A stretch of DNA of 64,000 bases from NCBI GenBank assembly GCA_020630875.1, contig JAHDIH010000004.1:369500-433499 (forward strand), read 5' to 3'. The DNA comes from Deltaproteobacteria bacterium. GTDB lineage: Bacteria; Myxococcota_A; Polyangia; Haliangiales; Haliangiaceae. Positions 10,125-20,552 of the stretch are shown piece after piece. Numbering within the stretch: the first letter of the stretch is position 1; each line of letters opens with the position of its first letter. Both the position numbers and the translations under genes were made by a program. Below the pieces are notes generated by a model that was not told the DNA's origin, searched no databases, and saw nothing but the letters and a program-made list of their open reading frames with translations.

Positions 10125-11117
10125 ATGGCCAGCAAACTTCCCACATTTGAAAACGAAGACTTAGGACTAAATATGCTTCCCGAAGAGCTGGAAGCAGAGA
10201 TAAACAGGTTACGCAAAGAGAAAAACGCGGTGATTCTCGCACACTACTACCAAGAAGCAGAGATACAAGATCTGGCAGACTTTGTAGGTGACTCACTTCA
10301 GCTATCCCAGATGGCTAAGAAAACCGAAGCGGACGTCATCGTATTTTGCGGCGTGCATTTCATGGCCGAGACCGCGAAAATATTGAACCCAACCAAAAAA
10401 GTCGTCATTCCAGATTTGCGTGCGGGCTGCTCTCTGGCCGATGGATGTCCTGCGCCAAAATTTGAGGAATGGCTCAAGAAGTATCCTGATCACAAGGTGA
10501 TTAGTTACATCAACTGTTCGGCAGATGTAAAAGCGCTCTCTGATGTCATTTGTACCTCTTCCAACGCAGCGCACATCGTTAAGTCGATGGGAGATGAAAA
10601 GATCGTCTTCGCTCCTGACAGACATCTGGGTCGCTACGTATCAAAACAAAGCGGTCGTGACGACATTGTTTTGTGGCAGGGCGCATGCATTGTTCACGAG
10701 ACGTTTTCAGAAAAAAAACTAATAGCGCTAAAGCTGCAGCATCCTGATGCAAAAATTGCAGCGCACCCCGAGTGTGAAGAATCAATTTTGAAGCATGCCG
10801 ATCACATTGCTTCAACATCGGGACTAATCAAGTTTGTGAAGAATAGCGATGCCAAAGAATTCATCATTGCTACAGAAGCTGGAATTCTGCACAAAATGCA
10901 AAAAGAAGCTCCGGGCAAGCTGCTCATTCCTGCACCGCCAGAAGACGAATCTTGCTCTTGTAGCGAATGTCCTTTCATGCGGCTCAACACTCTGGAAAAA
11001 CTCTACATGTGCCTCAAAGATCTCGGACCGGAAGTGGATGTGCCAGAATCCACAAGGGTGAAAGCTTTGATTCCTATCGAGCGAATGCTCAAGTTAAGTG
11101 AGACACTTCCCAAGTAA
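10125..11117 (+). CDS. nadA: Quinolinate synthase (NadA)
   Basis: 330 residues. NadA condenses iminoaspartate with dihydroxyacetone phosphate to quinolinate in de novo NAD synthesis, using a 4Fe-4S cluster. The three expected cluster cysteines are visible: C102 in AGCSLAD, C188 in QGACIVH and C282 in ECPFM. The HYYQ (40-43) and PDRHLG (165-169) motifs are also present. A strong AGGAGA site precedes the ATG. nadB and nadC are not in the window. A 59-codon open stretch follows directly after the stop in the same frame (see 11118-11297). Confidence 0.97.
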   Translation: MASKLPTFENEDLGLNMLPEELEAEINRLRKEKNAVILAHYYQEAEIQDLADFVGDSLQLSQMAKKTEADVIVFCGVHFMAETAKILNPTKKVVIPDLRAGCSLADGCPAPKFEEWLKKYPDHKVISYINCSADVKALSDVICTSSNAAHIVKSMGDEKIVFAPDRHLGRYVSKQSGRDDIVLWQGACIVHETFSEKKLIALKLQHPDAKIAAHPECEESILKHADHIASTSGLIKFVKNSDAKEFIIATEAGILHKMQKEAPGKLLIPAPPEDESCSCSECPFMRLNTLEKLYMCLKDLGPEVDVPESTRVKALIPIERMLKLSETLPK

Positions 11118-11297
11118 TGCTGGAAAGCTAATCGTTATTCGGAAAACGATGACGCATTAAGAGGTCATCACTTAATCGGTGCCGATCTGGTCAACTTCAT
11201 CGGAAAAACGAACATGGACGTCTTCTGCGAATTTTCAAAGTTGGAAATTGGTGCATCAAAAATCAACATGCGATTCAAACGAGGGAGCAACTACTGA
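11118..11297 (+). pseudogene. Possible gene remnant after nadA
   Basis: Directly after the nadA TAA the same frame stays open for 59 codons to a TGA at 11295-11297, without a usable start at its head. The encoded sequence looks protein-like (ALRGHHLIGADLVNFIGK and a basic tail). It is either the decayed 3' end of a lost gene or a chance open stretch. I recognise no family. Confidence 0.3.
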
Positions 11298-11379
11298 CCC
11301 ACTTCAATAGTTTTGAAAGTATTCTCACGCTTCAAAACCATTGGACTAATTCCCGCATCACCTATAAAAAGTTCGTTTA

Positions 11380-14300
11380 CTAGAGCCTTCTACGGAGTAA
11401 TTCGAGTAGTTCTTCTACGTTGTCTTCGTCGGCAAGGTAGGTCTCACAGCTCTCAATAAGTTTGTCTACTGAATCGATTGGTTTGCCCGTAGTACGTCCT
11501 AAATATTCCACCAAACGAGCAAATTCACGCTTTGGCATGTGTTGTCTACTCACCGGTGCCGACGATGGCATTCGATTATGCCACGAAGGACTAGTCGGGG
11601 CCTGCCCTATGTCTTTAGGGGCGGTCCATCGTCCAGGTGGCCTACGACCACCTCTCAAGGGACGTCCTGTCTCGGTGCTCGCCGCATCAACCGGAACCCA
11701 CTTGGGGCCATTTTTGCCAGCGACCAAGGCCACAGCCCAGAGGTGGTCGGGTTCATCGATTACTCCTCGATCGAAAGTCCACCCCGTCGCTACGGCCGAT
11801 GGAATCTTTAGCCTTCGTAGTATTTCACAAACAAGGGTGTTGAGCTCGTAGCAAACCCCTCTTCCCAAATGACGACTATCCGCACCAAGATGTAACGCGG
11901 AGATATGAGCATTAGCTTTTCCGTGAGAGCGAATCCTCAGCCAATTAGAAACCGCAGAGTCTTCCAAGTAAGTAGGATCGTATACGTACCTTTTTCTCAC
12001 GAAGTCACGAACTGCATAAATGGTATTAACTGCGGGCTCTCCCATATACGTCGCAACCAAATCATGCACTTCTGATGGTAAATCTAGATCGTCGCAAGTT
12101 TGGAGCCGAATCTCCCGAGGCGCAATATCTCGCCAGTCCAAAATCGAATCGTCAATTTCGGGATCTCTAAGTTCCACCGCAAATTTAACTGCCCCTGCTG
12201 CCGGCATATGAACGTGCCGTCCTCCAGTCATCAATCGAAGAAGCTTTCCTTCTGTCATTACCTCTGTGACTTCACCGAACATTGGTACGGGCAACACACT
12301 TCGCCCCTTTGGTAAAGCACCACTAATGTTCACCACACCTTGCCGCACACTACCTCGTCCCCATTCCACAGGATATTTCAAAGGTCGCCATACCTGCGAC
12401 CTACGATTCAAAGCACCAAAGATATTTTGAGAGGCATAGAGGTAGGGAACTGGCAAGCATTTGGGACGATGAGCAAATCCAAATTCAGGAACGTCCCCTT
12501 GCTTGTTTTTTTCGATGCTGTGGTTTGCTCCCATCTGAGGACCAAGCGACGGACTCGGTCTGAACCAATGATCATGCCTACTCCCCCGTCGTAATTCTTC
12601 TAACAAACGTCTAGCTTCACGCTCTGCGGCAAATTTTTCAGTGCGACACTTTTCCTCTAGATCTTTGTCGATCGATGAGCGGGGGAATACGTCTTTGGGC
12701 TCCTGAGCGTCATCTCCCCGAAACCAGTCACCGACCCGCGACCAAAAACCTCTTTTCTCTTTAGACTCAATTTTGTGCGATTCTTCAACCGCCACTGGCT
12801 CTACCTTGTGTTTTGGTTTCGGCGACGTTCTTGAAACCGGCGCCGTCGGAGTATCGACGTATTCCATCAGGTAGGAAGAAACATCTTCCGGGGCAACTAA
12901 AGGATCAAATCTTAATGTAAACCGACGATGAGGCTCCGCGGGCAGCGCGATATCACGTCTATCAGAAGGGAACAACAAAACTTTCAGATCGCCCGAAGCA
13001 TCAACGCAAGAGACTGGTAACTCAGAAAGTTTCGCGCTATCTCGCACCACTAAAAACCCCAAACAGTTTGGCAGCGCGTTATGCCATCCCTCTCTGTATT
13101 CACCATCTTTATGGAGATACACCACGTCTCTCAGAAATTCGACTATGTGTTCTAACGTCGGAGAACTGGAAATACCAAATACCTTTGACAGCGTGGGCCA
13201 CTCAACAGCCGCTGGCCAATCTCCATAAGTGTCTCCTAAGAACTTACGAGCGTTACTTTGCACTAGTTTGTTCAAGGGGCGTAAAATCCCGCTGCTATCC
13301 CTCACGCAAGCAACGGCCTGCAACTGCGCAACCACAGCTCGCTTTGATACCTTCTTCGATTTGAGCTGACTTTCAAGCCAGTCTAATACGACCGGCGAAA
13401 TCGCTATTCCTCTATCGGAATTGGTCCTGACGTTTTGCGAGACATATTTTAGATCAAGGGAAGTATTGAAGCTAAAAGAAGGCATCGTCGTCGAAACCAC
13501 GTCGGGGTGAACTAACCCGGGATATTCTTCGCCTAGCATTTCGCAAAATTTTTCGGTGGGCCAATAGGCCAAGCCAGGTTTGACAAAGGCTCCGCCGGCG
13601 GTGGGAACCCAACTTTTACTATGCAAGTCAACAGCTCTATGCTCCGTGGAGTTTTCGAATAAATATCGCGCCAACGCCAAACGTTTTTCAACCGAAAGGT
13701 CGGTGTCCAACAGACGACTTATATGTTGATCTGATAGTGAGCGAGACGCTCCACAGGCCAGCAAGAGTTTGGTTACTTCCGGCTTTAGATACTCAGACGC
13801 AATATATGCGGTTGTTTCGCCAAGTTCCGCTGCCAAGGCTCCGCTGGAAAGCAAGACCGATCGCGGCCGCTTAAACGTTCCGTCGGAAGTCCGCACTCTC
13901 ATCGTTTTACGCAATCCAAACTTCTTTACTTGTGCTTGTAATTCTTCGTCATCGTCAGAACCGATTACTCTTGCGACATGGGTTACAAGTAAAACTAGCT
14001 GCGGTCCATCTTTCGCTTGTGCGGCGACGCCGATTGCATCAGTCAAGTGTTCCATTAACTTGCGTAGTCGCTTCGAGTCGGTTTGATAACTCTCTTTGCA
14101 CCATCTCTGCAAAGAGTTGGGAACGTCGTCAGACGGAAGCCAATCAATACCAAGATCTGGTAAGTCTTTGTCAAACAGCAAGTCTTTTGGACGACACAAA
14201 TTCCCTAAAGAGGTATGCAACACGTGACACGAGCCCAACACACCTAGCGCGTTAACATCTCGCGAAATCTGGTCTTTACAGTCGACCAACCACGCGTAAA

Positions 14301-17300
14301 ATTTTTCTCTTTTTTCTCTGGTAGCGAGTGGAGGAAAGTTACTTGCAGATTGGCTCTTTGCACATTCAGTAAGTACTTCACTTAGAATCCTTCGGATGTT
14401 TATGTCCTTGAGTCCCACATGATTCAGTTCTAGTGCCCAACTTCGATCAGCTTGAGCTTCTCCAAGGGGCAACAAAGGCATCCAGGCCTCTAACTCATCT
14501 GGAATGTAAAATAGCTCTTTCGAAGTTAAAAGATGCTTGTGGTCAATTCCAAGAGGAAGTTTCCAGAACTCATCACGGAACTCGCTTGCAAGAATTTGTT
14601 GTCCCAACCATAAAACGTATTCTTGACTGTTTAACGGTTCGGGTTGCGTCGCAATGGGATGATCCACTTTCGCAAACTCGGCTAGGCGAGCCACGAGTAA
14701 CTGTAACGGACAGACAAAAGGAAGTACGTCTTCTACTTGGATTGCCTCCTCTCTGGCCTCTGGGTCAATCATACGAATCTCGCACAAGGCCAAAAAAGGT
14801 TGCCAATCTGATGTGGCGCTAACTTTGGCTAACTCTTTGGCCGGCAGTAGATCTCCTCCACTAGGCCAAAGCTTAAGATTTGCTAGAATGCTTATTAACG
14901 CCTCATTAGCCTCTATTTCGCCAAGTGTTTTGACAAGAGAGCTTCTCAACACAGAGGCTTGTGTTTTCGATATCTCGTGGTGTCCGTCGGCCAAGGTGGA
15001 TACAATCGCTAACGCACCCTCTTTTTCCATCTCTGCCCGGTAGAGAAAACGCTCCATTGGAGTGGAGACATCGAGGCAAGGATATCCAGCCTCCAAAAGA
15101 AACGGCTGAAGACTTCGCTCGATGTAATGCCCTTTGGAATGGTCGGCTTCCGCTAACGTGGCCACAGGTCTGCGCGCACCATCTGTACAAAGAAACATAG
15201 GAAGGGCTAATAAGCCCAAGGCGTCTTGTTTTGAAATTTCTGCCGAAAAAACAAGGTTGCACAGCGAAGGATTCTGCAACACGGAATTCCACATCTCCGA
15301 TCCTTGCTCATAGTTACTAAGCAAGTCCCTAACGACTTGCTCCTCTGACATTGAAGTGAGAGCGTCATTGACTCCGGCACGTTCCACAAAACCGATAATC
15401 GCTCTATAACACTCACTATGTTGAAAGAGAACTGGATGGCATTTCGTCTGATCGTAAAATTCGTTAATTACCTTGTTGTCCCCTCTGAGACGAAGGTGAT
15501 TAAGTGGATGCAGCTCTCCATCCGGTCCTGGCCACGAAGGGCTTTCTGTCAGCTGACGCACGTGGTTTCGACTCATTCGATCGATATTGCGTGATAGAAA
15601 ATGGAGAATCTTAGTTCTCAACGTCATGGGAATTTGCAAGCGAAGGGCAGATGCTACATCCCACACCTCCACCACCTTGGTGTCGAGCATTACCGTGTAG
15701 CTTAGTGACGCGACCGACGCGTCAAGCCATCGCGTCTTTGGAAGAAGTTCGAGAATCTCCGGGTCCGAAGCGACGGACATTTCCTCCGCAGTGCATAACT
15801 GTCCACCTGTCGAAGGAAATACACGGAGCCGCTCTAGCCTCTTACACATCGAGCGAGTCATCTCATCCTGCCTGCGATTCAATAACTCGTGAAACTCTAT
15901 TGCTCTTTCATACGGCAGCTGGACTGCCCCTGACTCTAAACAGGAGATCAAAGAGCTAAGTGTCAACTGTGTAGCTCCCGCCTTTTCCAGTACGTCGCGA
16001 TACTTTTTTGCAATAGATATTGGTACGAGCGGCGGCGTCACATCAATCTCTTCTAAAAATGATAAGATATCCTCCTGTAACGACACGTAGACGTCACCAG
16101 TGGCGACAGGGACCTCCTTGTGAAGCAACAAGAATGATTCAATAGCGGCCTCTATGTGAGAAGCGGGTAAAGTCGAGAGTGTCTCCAAAATTCTCTCCGA
16201 GCCGTACTCTCTAACTAACTGTTTCGCCATCCGCTGATCTGTCAGGGTCAAGACAAAGTCCATCCCATCGGAGGTGTTAATACCAAGTTGTTGCAAAATC
16301 GCTGGCGCTAAATCTTTTAACTCGTCCGGTAGCAGCCTATGAGAATACTGCAATACGTATTCTAATTCAGCTGGTGCCATCGTGAGCTCCTTGGCAGCGA
16401 CTACCTTTCCTTCTCGGTCCGAGATAAACGCTTTATCAGCTAACAAGGTTACATCCGCGTTAGCTTCATGAAGCGCCATAAGTACTTCGGGCAGCCTATC
16501 TTTTTCTAAAACGTCTAACCCACAAGAGAGTGCATGGGCCCAGGCTGAAACCATTTCTTGAGCCCCACAGCTGCTAGCACCGGACTGCTTTGCTAGTTCG
16601 AAAACACGTTCGTCTTCGATATCAAGAAGGTTCAGCCCATCGATACTAAGCTTTCCAAGCCCACGTGATAAGCGTCGATCACCTGTCACAATCGATTCAC
16701 TAGCGCGTGCTTTACCTCCCAAGGCGGAAGGAAAAATCATAGCCTCCGGCAATGCCGAAAGAAGTTGTCGATACTCTCGAGCATACAATTCGCCGACAAG
16801 CGGTATTACCTTCGCAATCCGTGCAATCATGCCTTCTTGTGACTGCACCATTTCTTCTGCAAGTTGTGCAAGCAACTCGCCACCGCGAGCTAAAACCCAA
16901 CGGTTCCATTCAGAGCTAAGTATAATGCGTTCTCGGTCTACCGGCACATCGAACCTAGCTTGTAAAAAAAAGTTCACACCTGCTTTTTCTGCGGTAGGAA
17001 GAAAACTATAGATCGTTGGACGCCCAACAATCGGAATCGGTAGACCATCTACTCCCAACTCAATACCCACCGTTACTTTTGTTGATTTACTCCTTCTATA
17101 CTCTCGCTTCTTGTCGTAAGCGTAGTCGCCAGACTTAAGCCACATTCTTCTTGTGACCTCGTTGTCTTTGAGAACAACCACAGGACTTTGTTCGCTGGTC
17201 AGCTCGACCTTTCGCGTAAGTTTTTCGTAAGAGAAATTGAGGGCTCTAAGACTCGTAAGTGTAATCAGTACTTCAGATGGAATCGCCAGCAAATGCTCGT

Positions 17301-18387
17301 ACAGTTGCCGAGCCGTTAGCGCTATATCACTTCGGTACGGAAGTATCAGTATGGTTCGCTCACCGACGACTTCAGTTCTTTTGGCAATTGCCCGCGGCAT
17401 AGAAACATTGGCAATCTCAAAAGCGTACCCACCGGAGTAAATCCTCGGTCGTTCGCACACTTCATATACCGACTTAAACCCTACGCCAAAGAAGCCGATT
17501 TGCTCCTTGGTTTTGGTAGTTTGTCCGATAGACAGGACCCCCACCACATCGCAGGCAGTAAAAGGAAGCCCATCGTGCTCAACTTCTAAGCGGTCTTCGT
17601 AAACGTGAACGTTCCAGGTTGTAGCTCCTGCATCTGCGGCGTTCTGGAGTAGTTCGATAAGAAAATGCCCTGGGTCGGAGTAGACTTGTTTGGCAAGCAG
17701 CTCTTCTGCGTTCGCTTGGCTCACTGACTTGGGAAGGTTTTGCAGCGCCGCAACGACTTGCTGGGCTACGACTTCCGTTTTTTCTTTCCAAGCATCGTGG
17801 CAGTCACTTTCTTTTGCTACAAAGCCAAGCTCTCGCATCTTCTCGCCCGGTAGTACGGCTAGGTAGGCTTCGTTTAAATTGTAAATCGAATTAGATTTGA
17901 TGTGGTCAACGCACATCGAAAAGCACTTACTCACTAGCTCGTCTCGGACCATCGGTGCATTGTGCTTCAAAAAGCGATCAACCATTGCAAGCGCGGCGAT
18001 GCGCTGCACGCCACATTCAATGGAAGCCCGACTCAACCCTCGACAAAACGACTCTGTAGCTAACCCATTCAACTCTTTCAACACCAGCCGAAGCCCGGTA
18101 TTTGGCAGATTAAACGCAATACTCGCGGCTCCATCAGGTAGTGTCCCCCTTTTCGCTAGTTCTGCTACGGCATAAGCAAGAGGCTGATAATCAGAAAATG
18201 TGGCGAGCGTTTTTAAAAGAACAAGGGGCAAACTTCCGCTTGCTACTTGCTTTTCGATGTACGAGATTTGTGCCGCATAGGGCTGAAGACGCAACTCATC
18301 CACGTCCGCATTGTATACTATTGGCCAACGCTTCTCGTTCCTTTCCATCGTGCTTTTTAAAAGTGCATGGCGTTTCAATCGCACCAT
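11380..18387 (-). CDS. Giant sacsin-like ATPase with C-terminal transglutaminase-like domain
   Basis: A 2335-residue protein from ATG 18387 (TTG 18399 gives 2339 residues and the numbering used here; ATG 18348 is also possible). Residues 236-330 are a GHKL/HSP90-type ATPase of the sacsin kind: N box IELLQNAADA (E249, N253, D256), HDG at 275-277 and the glycine loop GFFGVGF at 302-308. About 1700 residues of repetitive, mostly unassigned sequence follow. Residues about 2120-2245 form a transglutaminase/papain-like fold with C2183 (RGVCYELN), H2219 (DHLWAVAL) and D2238 (WVPVDA). No signal peptide, so cytoplasmic. ATP-driven chaperone plus peptidase or crosslinking activity is inferred. A divergent lipoprotein gene begins within 15 bp. 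Confidence 0.85.
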   Translation of the reverse strand: MVRLKRHALLKSTMERNEKRWPIVYNADVDELRLQPYAAQISYIEKQVASGSLPLVLLKTLATFSDYQPLAYAVAELAKRGTLPDGAASIAFNLPNTGLRLVLKELNGLATESFCRGLSRASIECGVQRIAALAMVDRFLKHNAPMVRDELVSKCFSMCVDHIKSNSIYNLNEAYLAVLPGEKMRELGFVAKESDCHDAWKEKTEVVAQQVVAALQNLPKSVSQANAEELLAKQVYSDPGHFLIELLQNAADAGATTWNVHVYEDRLEVEHDGLPFTACDVVGVLSIGQTTKTKEQIGFFGVGFKSVYEVCERPRIYSGGYAFEIANVSMPRAIAKRTEVVGERTILILPYRSDIALTARQLYEHLLAIPSEVLITLTSLRALNFSYEKLTRKVELTSEQSPVVVLKDNEVTRRMWLKSGDYAYDKKREYRRSKSTKVTVGIELGVDGLPIPIVGRPTIYSFLPTAEKAGVNFFLQARFDVPVDRERIILSSEWNRWVLARGGELLAQLAEEMVQSQEGMIARIAKVIPLVGELYAREYRQLLSALPEAMIFPSALGGKARASESIVTGDRRLSRGLGKLSIDGLNLLDIEDERVFELAKQSGASSCGAQEMVSAWAHALSCGLDVLEKDRLPEVLMALHEANADVTLLADKAFISDREGKVVAAKELTMAPAELEYVLQYSHRLLPDELKDLAPAILQQLGINTSDGMDFVLTLTDQRMAKQLVREYGSERILETLSTLPASHIEAAIESFLLLHKEVPVATGDVYVSLQEDILSFLEEIDVTPPLVPISIAKKYRDVLEKAGATQLTLSSLISCLESGAVQLPYERAIEFHELLNRRQDEMTRSMCKRLERLRVFPSTGGQLCTAEEMSVASDPEILELLPKTRWLDASVASLSYTVMLDTKVVEVWDVASALRLQIPMTLRTKILHFLSRNIDRMSRNHVRQLTESPSWPGPDGELHPLNHLRLRGDNKVINEFYDQTKCHPVLFQHSECYRAIIGFVERAGVNDALTSMSEEQVVRDLLSNYEQGSEMWNSVLQNPSLCNLVFSAEISKQDALGLLALPMFLCTDGARRPVATLAEADHSKGHYIERSLQPFLLEAGYPCLDVSTPMERFLYRAEMEKEGALAIVSTLADGHHEISKTQASVLRSSLVKTLGEIEANEALISILANLKLWPSGGDLLPAKELAKVSATSDWQPFLALCEIRMIDPEAREEAIQVEDVLPFVCPLQLLVARLAEFAKVDHPIATQPEPLNSQEYVLWLGQQILASEFRDEFWKLPLGIDHKHLLTSKELFYIPDELEAWMPLLPLGEAQADRSWALELNHVGLKDINIRRILSEVLTECAKSQSASNFPPLATREKREKFYAWLVDCKDQISRDVNALGVLGSCHVLHTSLGNLCRPKDLLFDKDLPDLGIDWLPSDDVPNSLQRWCKESYQTDSKRLRKLMEHLTDAIGVAAQAKDGPQLVLLVTHVARVIGSDDDEELQAQVKKFGLRKTMRVRTSDGTFKRPRSVLLSSGALAAELGETTAYIASEYLKPEVTKLLLACGASRSLSDQHISRLLDTDLSVEKRLALARYLFENSTEHRAVDLHSKSWVPTAGGAFVKPGLAYWPTEKFCEMLGEEYPGLVHPDVVSTTMPSFSFNTSLDLKYVSQNVRTNSDRGIAISPVVLDWLESQLKSKKVSKRAVVAQLQAVACVRDSSGILRPLNKLVQSNARKFLGDTYGDWPAAVEWPTLSKVFGISSSPTLEHIVEFLRDVVYLHKDGEYREGWHNALPNCLGFLVVRDSAKLSELPVSCVDASGDLKVLLFPSDRRDIALPAEPHRRFTLRFDPLVAPEDVSSYLMEYVDTPTAPVSRTSPKPKHKVEPVAVEESHKIESKEKRGFWSRVGDWFRGDDAQEPKDVFPRSSIDKDLEEKCRTEKFAAEREARRLLEELRRGSRHDHWFRPSPSLGPQMGANHSIEKNKQGDVPEFGFAHRPKCLPVPYLYASQNIFGALNRRSQVWRPLKYPVEWGRGSVRQGVVNISGALPKGRSVLPVPMFGEVTEVMTEGKLLRLMTGGRHVHMPAAGAVKFAVELRDPEIDDSILDWRDIAPREIRLQTCDDLDLPSEVHDLVATYMGEPAVNTIYAVRDFVRKRYVYDPTYLEDSAVSNWLRIRSHGKANAHISALHLGADSRHLGRGVCYELNTLVCEILRRLKIPSAVATGWTFDRGVIDEPDHLWAVALVAGKNGPKWVPVDAASTETGRPLRGGRRPPGRWTAPKDIGQAPTSPSWHNRMPSSAPVSRQHMPKREFARLVEYLGRTTGKPIDSVDKLIESCETYLADEDNVEELLELLRRRL

Positions 18388-18401
18388 GCTAGCTTTCAAA
18401 G

Positions 18402-19016
18402 ATGATTCGACTCGTCATGCTGATTCTTCTCGCTAGCTGCCAAAAGGAAAACAGTCATTCTGTTCCTCAACCATCAACGCAACGCAGCAAAGAAGGTCCC
18501 GAACCGATAACAAGGAGCAATCTCAAAAATGCGGCAGGATACTCGTACTGCATGCACAAACTAGACTTAGCTGACTGGTTATGCACTGAGGGTACGTGTG
18601 AACTTCTATTGTGGGCGCCCTACGGTGATAGCATCCGCTTCGAAACAAAGTTGGCAACGATCACGGAGGATTCGCTGCAATGCCATGACTTACCACAGTC
18701 AAAACATTTTGGAAATCCCAAGCTGTCGCCACAAAAGGGAGTGTCCAATAGCGAGCTCGTCGCGTTGCACAAAATGCGCAACTCGACAACATGCGCAGCC
18801 AACGATACGATTTACAGCCATGTATCGTCGAATATTGCTGAATTGAAGACGCTAGGATGTGTTGCAACATCCAATGGTGAATACAGGTGCACGGCTCGTA
18901 TGACAACGGGTATCGAAAGGGAAAGCGAGTTAAATAGCTTAATCGTTTACTACAGCCTGTCCGTTGAAAAACGACCGCATTCCCTAGATTGCCGCTTGTT
19001 AATCCCCATGAGCTAG
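18402..19016 (+). CDS. Small unknown lipoprotein
   Basis: 204 residues beginning MIRLVMLILLASC, a short signal with a lipobox cleaved before Cys13. The mature part is Ser/Thr-rich at first, then has about eight cysteines spread over the rest, suggesting disulfides in the periplasm or at the surface. I recognise no domain. ATG 18402 is only 14 bp from the divergent ATG of the giant ATPase gene, so its promoter must lie within that gene's 5' end. Its stop overlaps the next, convergent gene by four bases. Confidence 0.72.
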   Translation: MIRLVMLILLASCQKENSHSVPQPSTQRSKEGPEPITRSNLKNAAGYSYCMHKLDLADWLCTEGTCELLLWAPYGDSIRFETKLATITEDSLQCHDLPQSKHFGNPKLSPQKGVSNSELVALHKMRNSTTCAANDTIYSHVSSNIAELKTLGCVATSNGEYRCTARMTTGIERESELNSLIVYYSLSVEKRPHSLDCRLLIPMS

Positions 19017-19432
19017 CTGTCTAACCAACGATTTTTTCGCTTATCAAAGTTATCAAGTGTTTTCCTTCGATAGCGCTTCGCACCAATTTTGGCGCCTCGA
19101 ATAGAGTCGAGTTTATAGAGAAACGGAACAACCCCTACGACACAGATTAGGGCGGCGACAACGACACTGTCAAAAATAAAAAAGGGGAGAAAGAACAAAG
19201 GCGTGGTTGCAACCAACCAATTCTTTAGCCCTTCTTTTTCTTCTACTATTTCTTCTTCTACTTTTTTTAGCTCGCGCAATGCTTTGTCGTACGTCTTGCG
19301 GCACGAAACGCAATATTTTCCTTTGCGATGATACTCACACAATGGAATACCGCACTTATTGCAATCGATGGCCCCGGCTTTTCTCTCGCACTCGCGGCAG
19401 AGTCTAATAAGTGCTTGCTGCCTATGAACCAT
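19013..19432 (-). CDS. Zinc-ribbon/B-box-like membrane protein
   Basis: 139 residues. The N-terminal 45 carry a C/H-rich module LCREC-DCNKCGIPLCEYH-KYCVSC that resembles a B-box or double zinc ribbon. A charged Glu/Lys coiled stretch follows, then a pair of hydrophobic segments (about residues 71-103, WLVATTPLFFLPFFIF and VVVAALICVVGVVPFLY). The tail is strongly basic. Zinc binding and membrane insertion are inferred. Unknown function. Confidence 0.72.
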   Translation of the reverse strand: MVHRQQALIRLCRECERKAGAIDCNKCGIPLCEYHRKGKYCVSCRKTYDKALRELKKVEEEIVEEKEGLKNWLVATTPLFFLPFFIFDSVVVAALICVVGVVPFLYKLDSIRGAKIGAKRYRRKTLDNFDKRKNRWLDS

Positions 19433-19451
19433 CTAGCACGCTCTTACCACA

Positions 19452-20471
19452 CTAGCCTTCCACTCGCGCTATGAAATCGTAGGGGTATCCAATGTGAGGC
19501 TTAGAGACTTCCTCCAAACGTTGCAGTAATGCATCAGGAATTGTTAGTGTTACGGCAGCTGCGTTTTCTTCTAGTTGAGCAATGGTTCTCGCTCCAATAA
19601 TTACAGAACTTACGATGGGCTTACTCAAAAGCCATGCCAAAGCAACCGCACTCGGTGTGGCATCGATCTCTTTTGCGACCGCACGAACCACCTCGATGAT
19701 TGCCCAATTTTGAGACGTGTCAAAAGCTTTTCGCCTGTCACTCCAAGTGGCCAGTCGAGAACCAGCTGGTGGCTCGTCATTTTCCCGGTACTTACCACTC
19801 AGAAATCCCGAAGCCAGGGGAGACCAGGGCAAGATACCAAGGCCACATTTCTTCGCATACGGTATGTGTTCTCGTTCAATGTCTCTGCACAGCAGACTGT
19901 ATTGCATTTGAGCCGCGACAAACGGTTCCAAAGACAAACTCTTGCTGGTCCAAAGCGATTCTACCATGCGATAGGCGGTATAGTTACTCAGGCCGATGTA
20001 GCGAACCTTGCCTTGCTTCACCAAATCATCAAGCGCTCGCAAGGTTTCCTCTTCTGCCACTGAGCTGTCTTGCATGTGAATTTGATATAAGTCGATGCGG
20101 TCGGTTTGCAGTCTTCGAAGTGAGCCCTCGATAGCATTCATAATGTGCCCTCGTGACGCTCCAGCACCATTCGGACCATCGTGCATACGAAAACGAAACT
20201 TAGTCGCCAAGATTACCTCGTCGCGTTTTCCCGAAGACGCAAACCAATTACCGATGATCTTTTCGCTCAAGCCATCTTGACCGTAAATATTTGCGGTATC
20301 CCAAAAGGTAATTCCCAATTCCAGCGCCCGCTCCATTACCTTAAACGAGGTAGCTTCCGTTGCGCCGACGTTGTGCATGAATGAGCTTTCGTCAGCTTCG
20401 CCGAAGGTCATGGTGCCGAGACAAAGTGAAGATACTTTTAGCCCACTAGTTCCTACGTTCCGGTATTCCAC
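19452..20471 (-). CDS. Aldo/keto reductase
   Basis: 339 residues with the complete AKR pattern: LGTMTFG start, catalytic Asp and Tyr in FWDTANIYG, Lys in LATKFRF and His in YQIHMQD, plus the C-terminal NADPH-binding SSVIIGART. NADPH-dependent carbonyl reduction of unknown substrate in the cytoplasm, closest in layout to the YajO/YhdN-like group. The gene starts with GTG at 20471 and has no clear ribosome site. A TTGACT-17-GATAGT promoter-like pair lies just upstream (minus strand, about 20488-20516). Confidence 0.93.
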   Translation of the reverse strand: MEYRNVGTSGLKVSSLCLGTMTFGEADESSFMHNVGATEATSFKVMERALELGITFWDTANIYGQDGLSEKIIGNWFASSGKRDEVILATKFRFRMHDGPNGAGASRGHIMNAIEGSLRRLQTDRIDLYQIHMQDSSVAEEETLRALDDLVKQGKVRYIGLSNYTAYRMVESLWTSKSLSLEPFVAAQMQYSLLCRDIEREHIPYAKKCGLGILPWSPLASGFLSGKYRENDEPPAGSRLATWSDRRKAFDTSQNWAIIEVVRAVAKEIDATPSAVALAWLLSKPIVSSVIIGARTIAQLEENAAAVTLTIPDALLQRLEEVSKPHIGYPYDFIARVEG

Positions 20472-20552
20472 GCGTCTAGATTACCGTAAAACTATCGCTG
20501 TCCCCCATTCACTAGTCAAAATTGGTCATTTGATGTTTAATATAGGCACGCT

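Noticed and set aside
14433..15292. Several 70-130-residue frames opposite the giant ATPase gene
   Set aside because: Shadows of a long well-supported coding frame with no family features.
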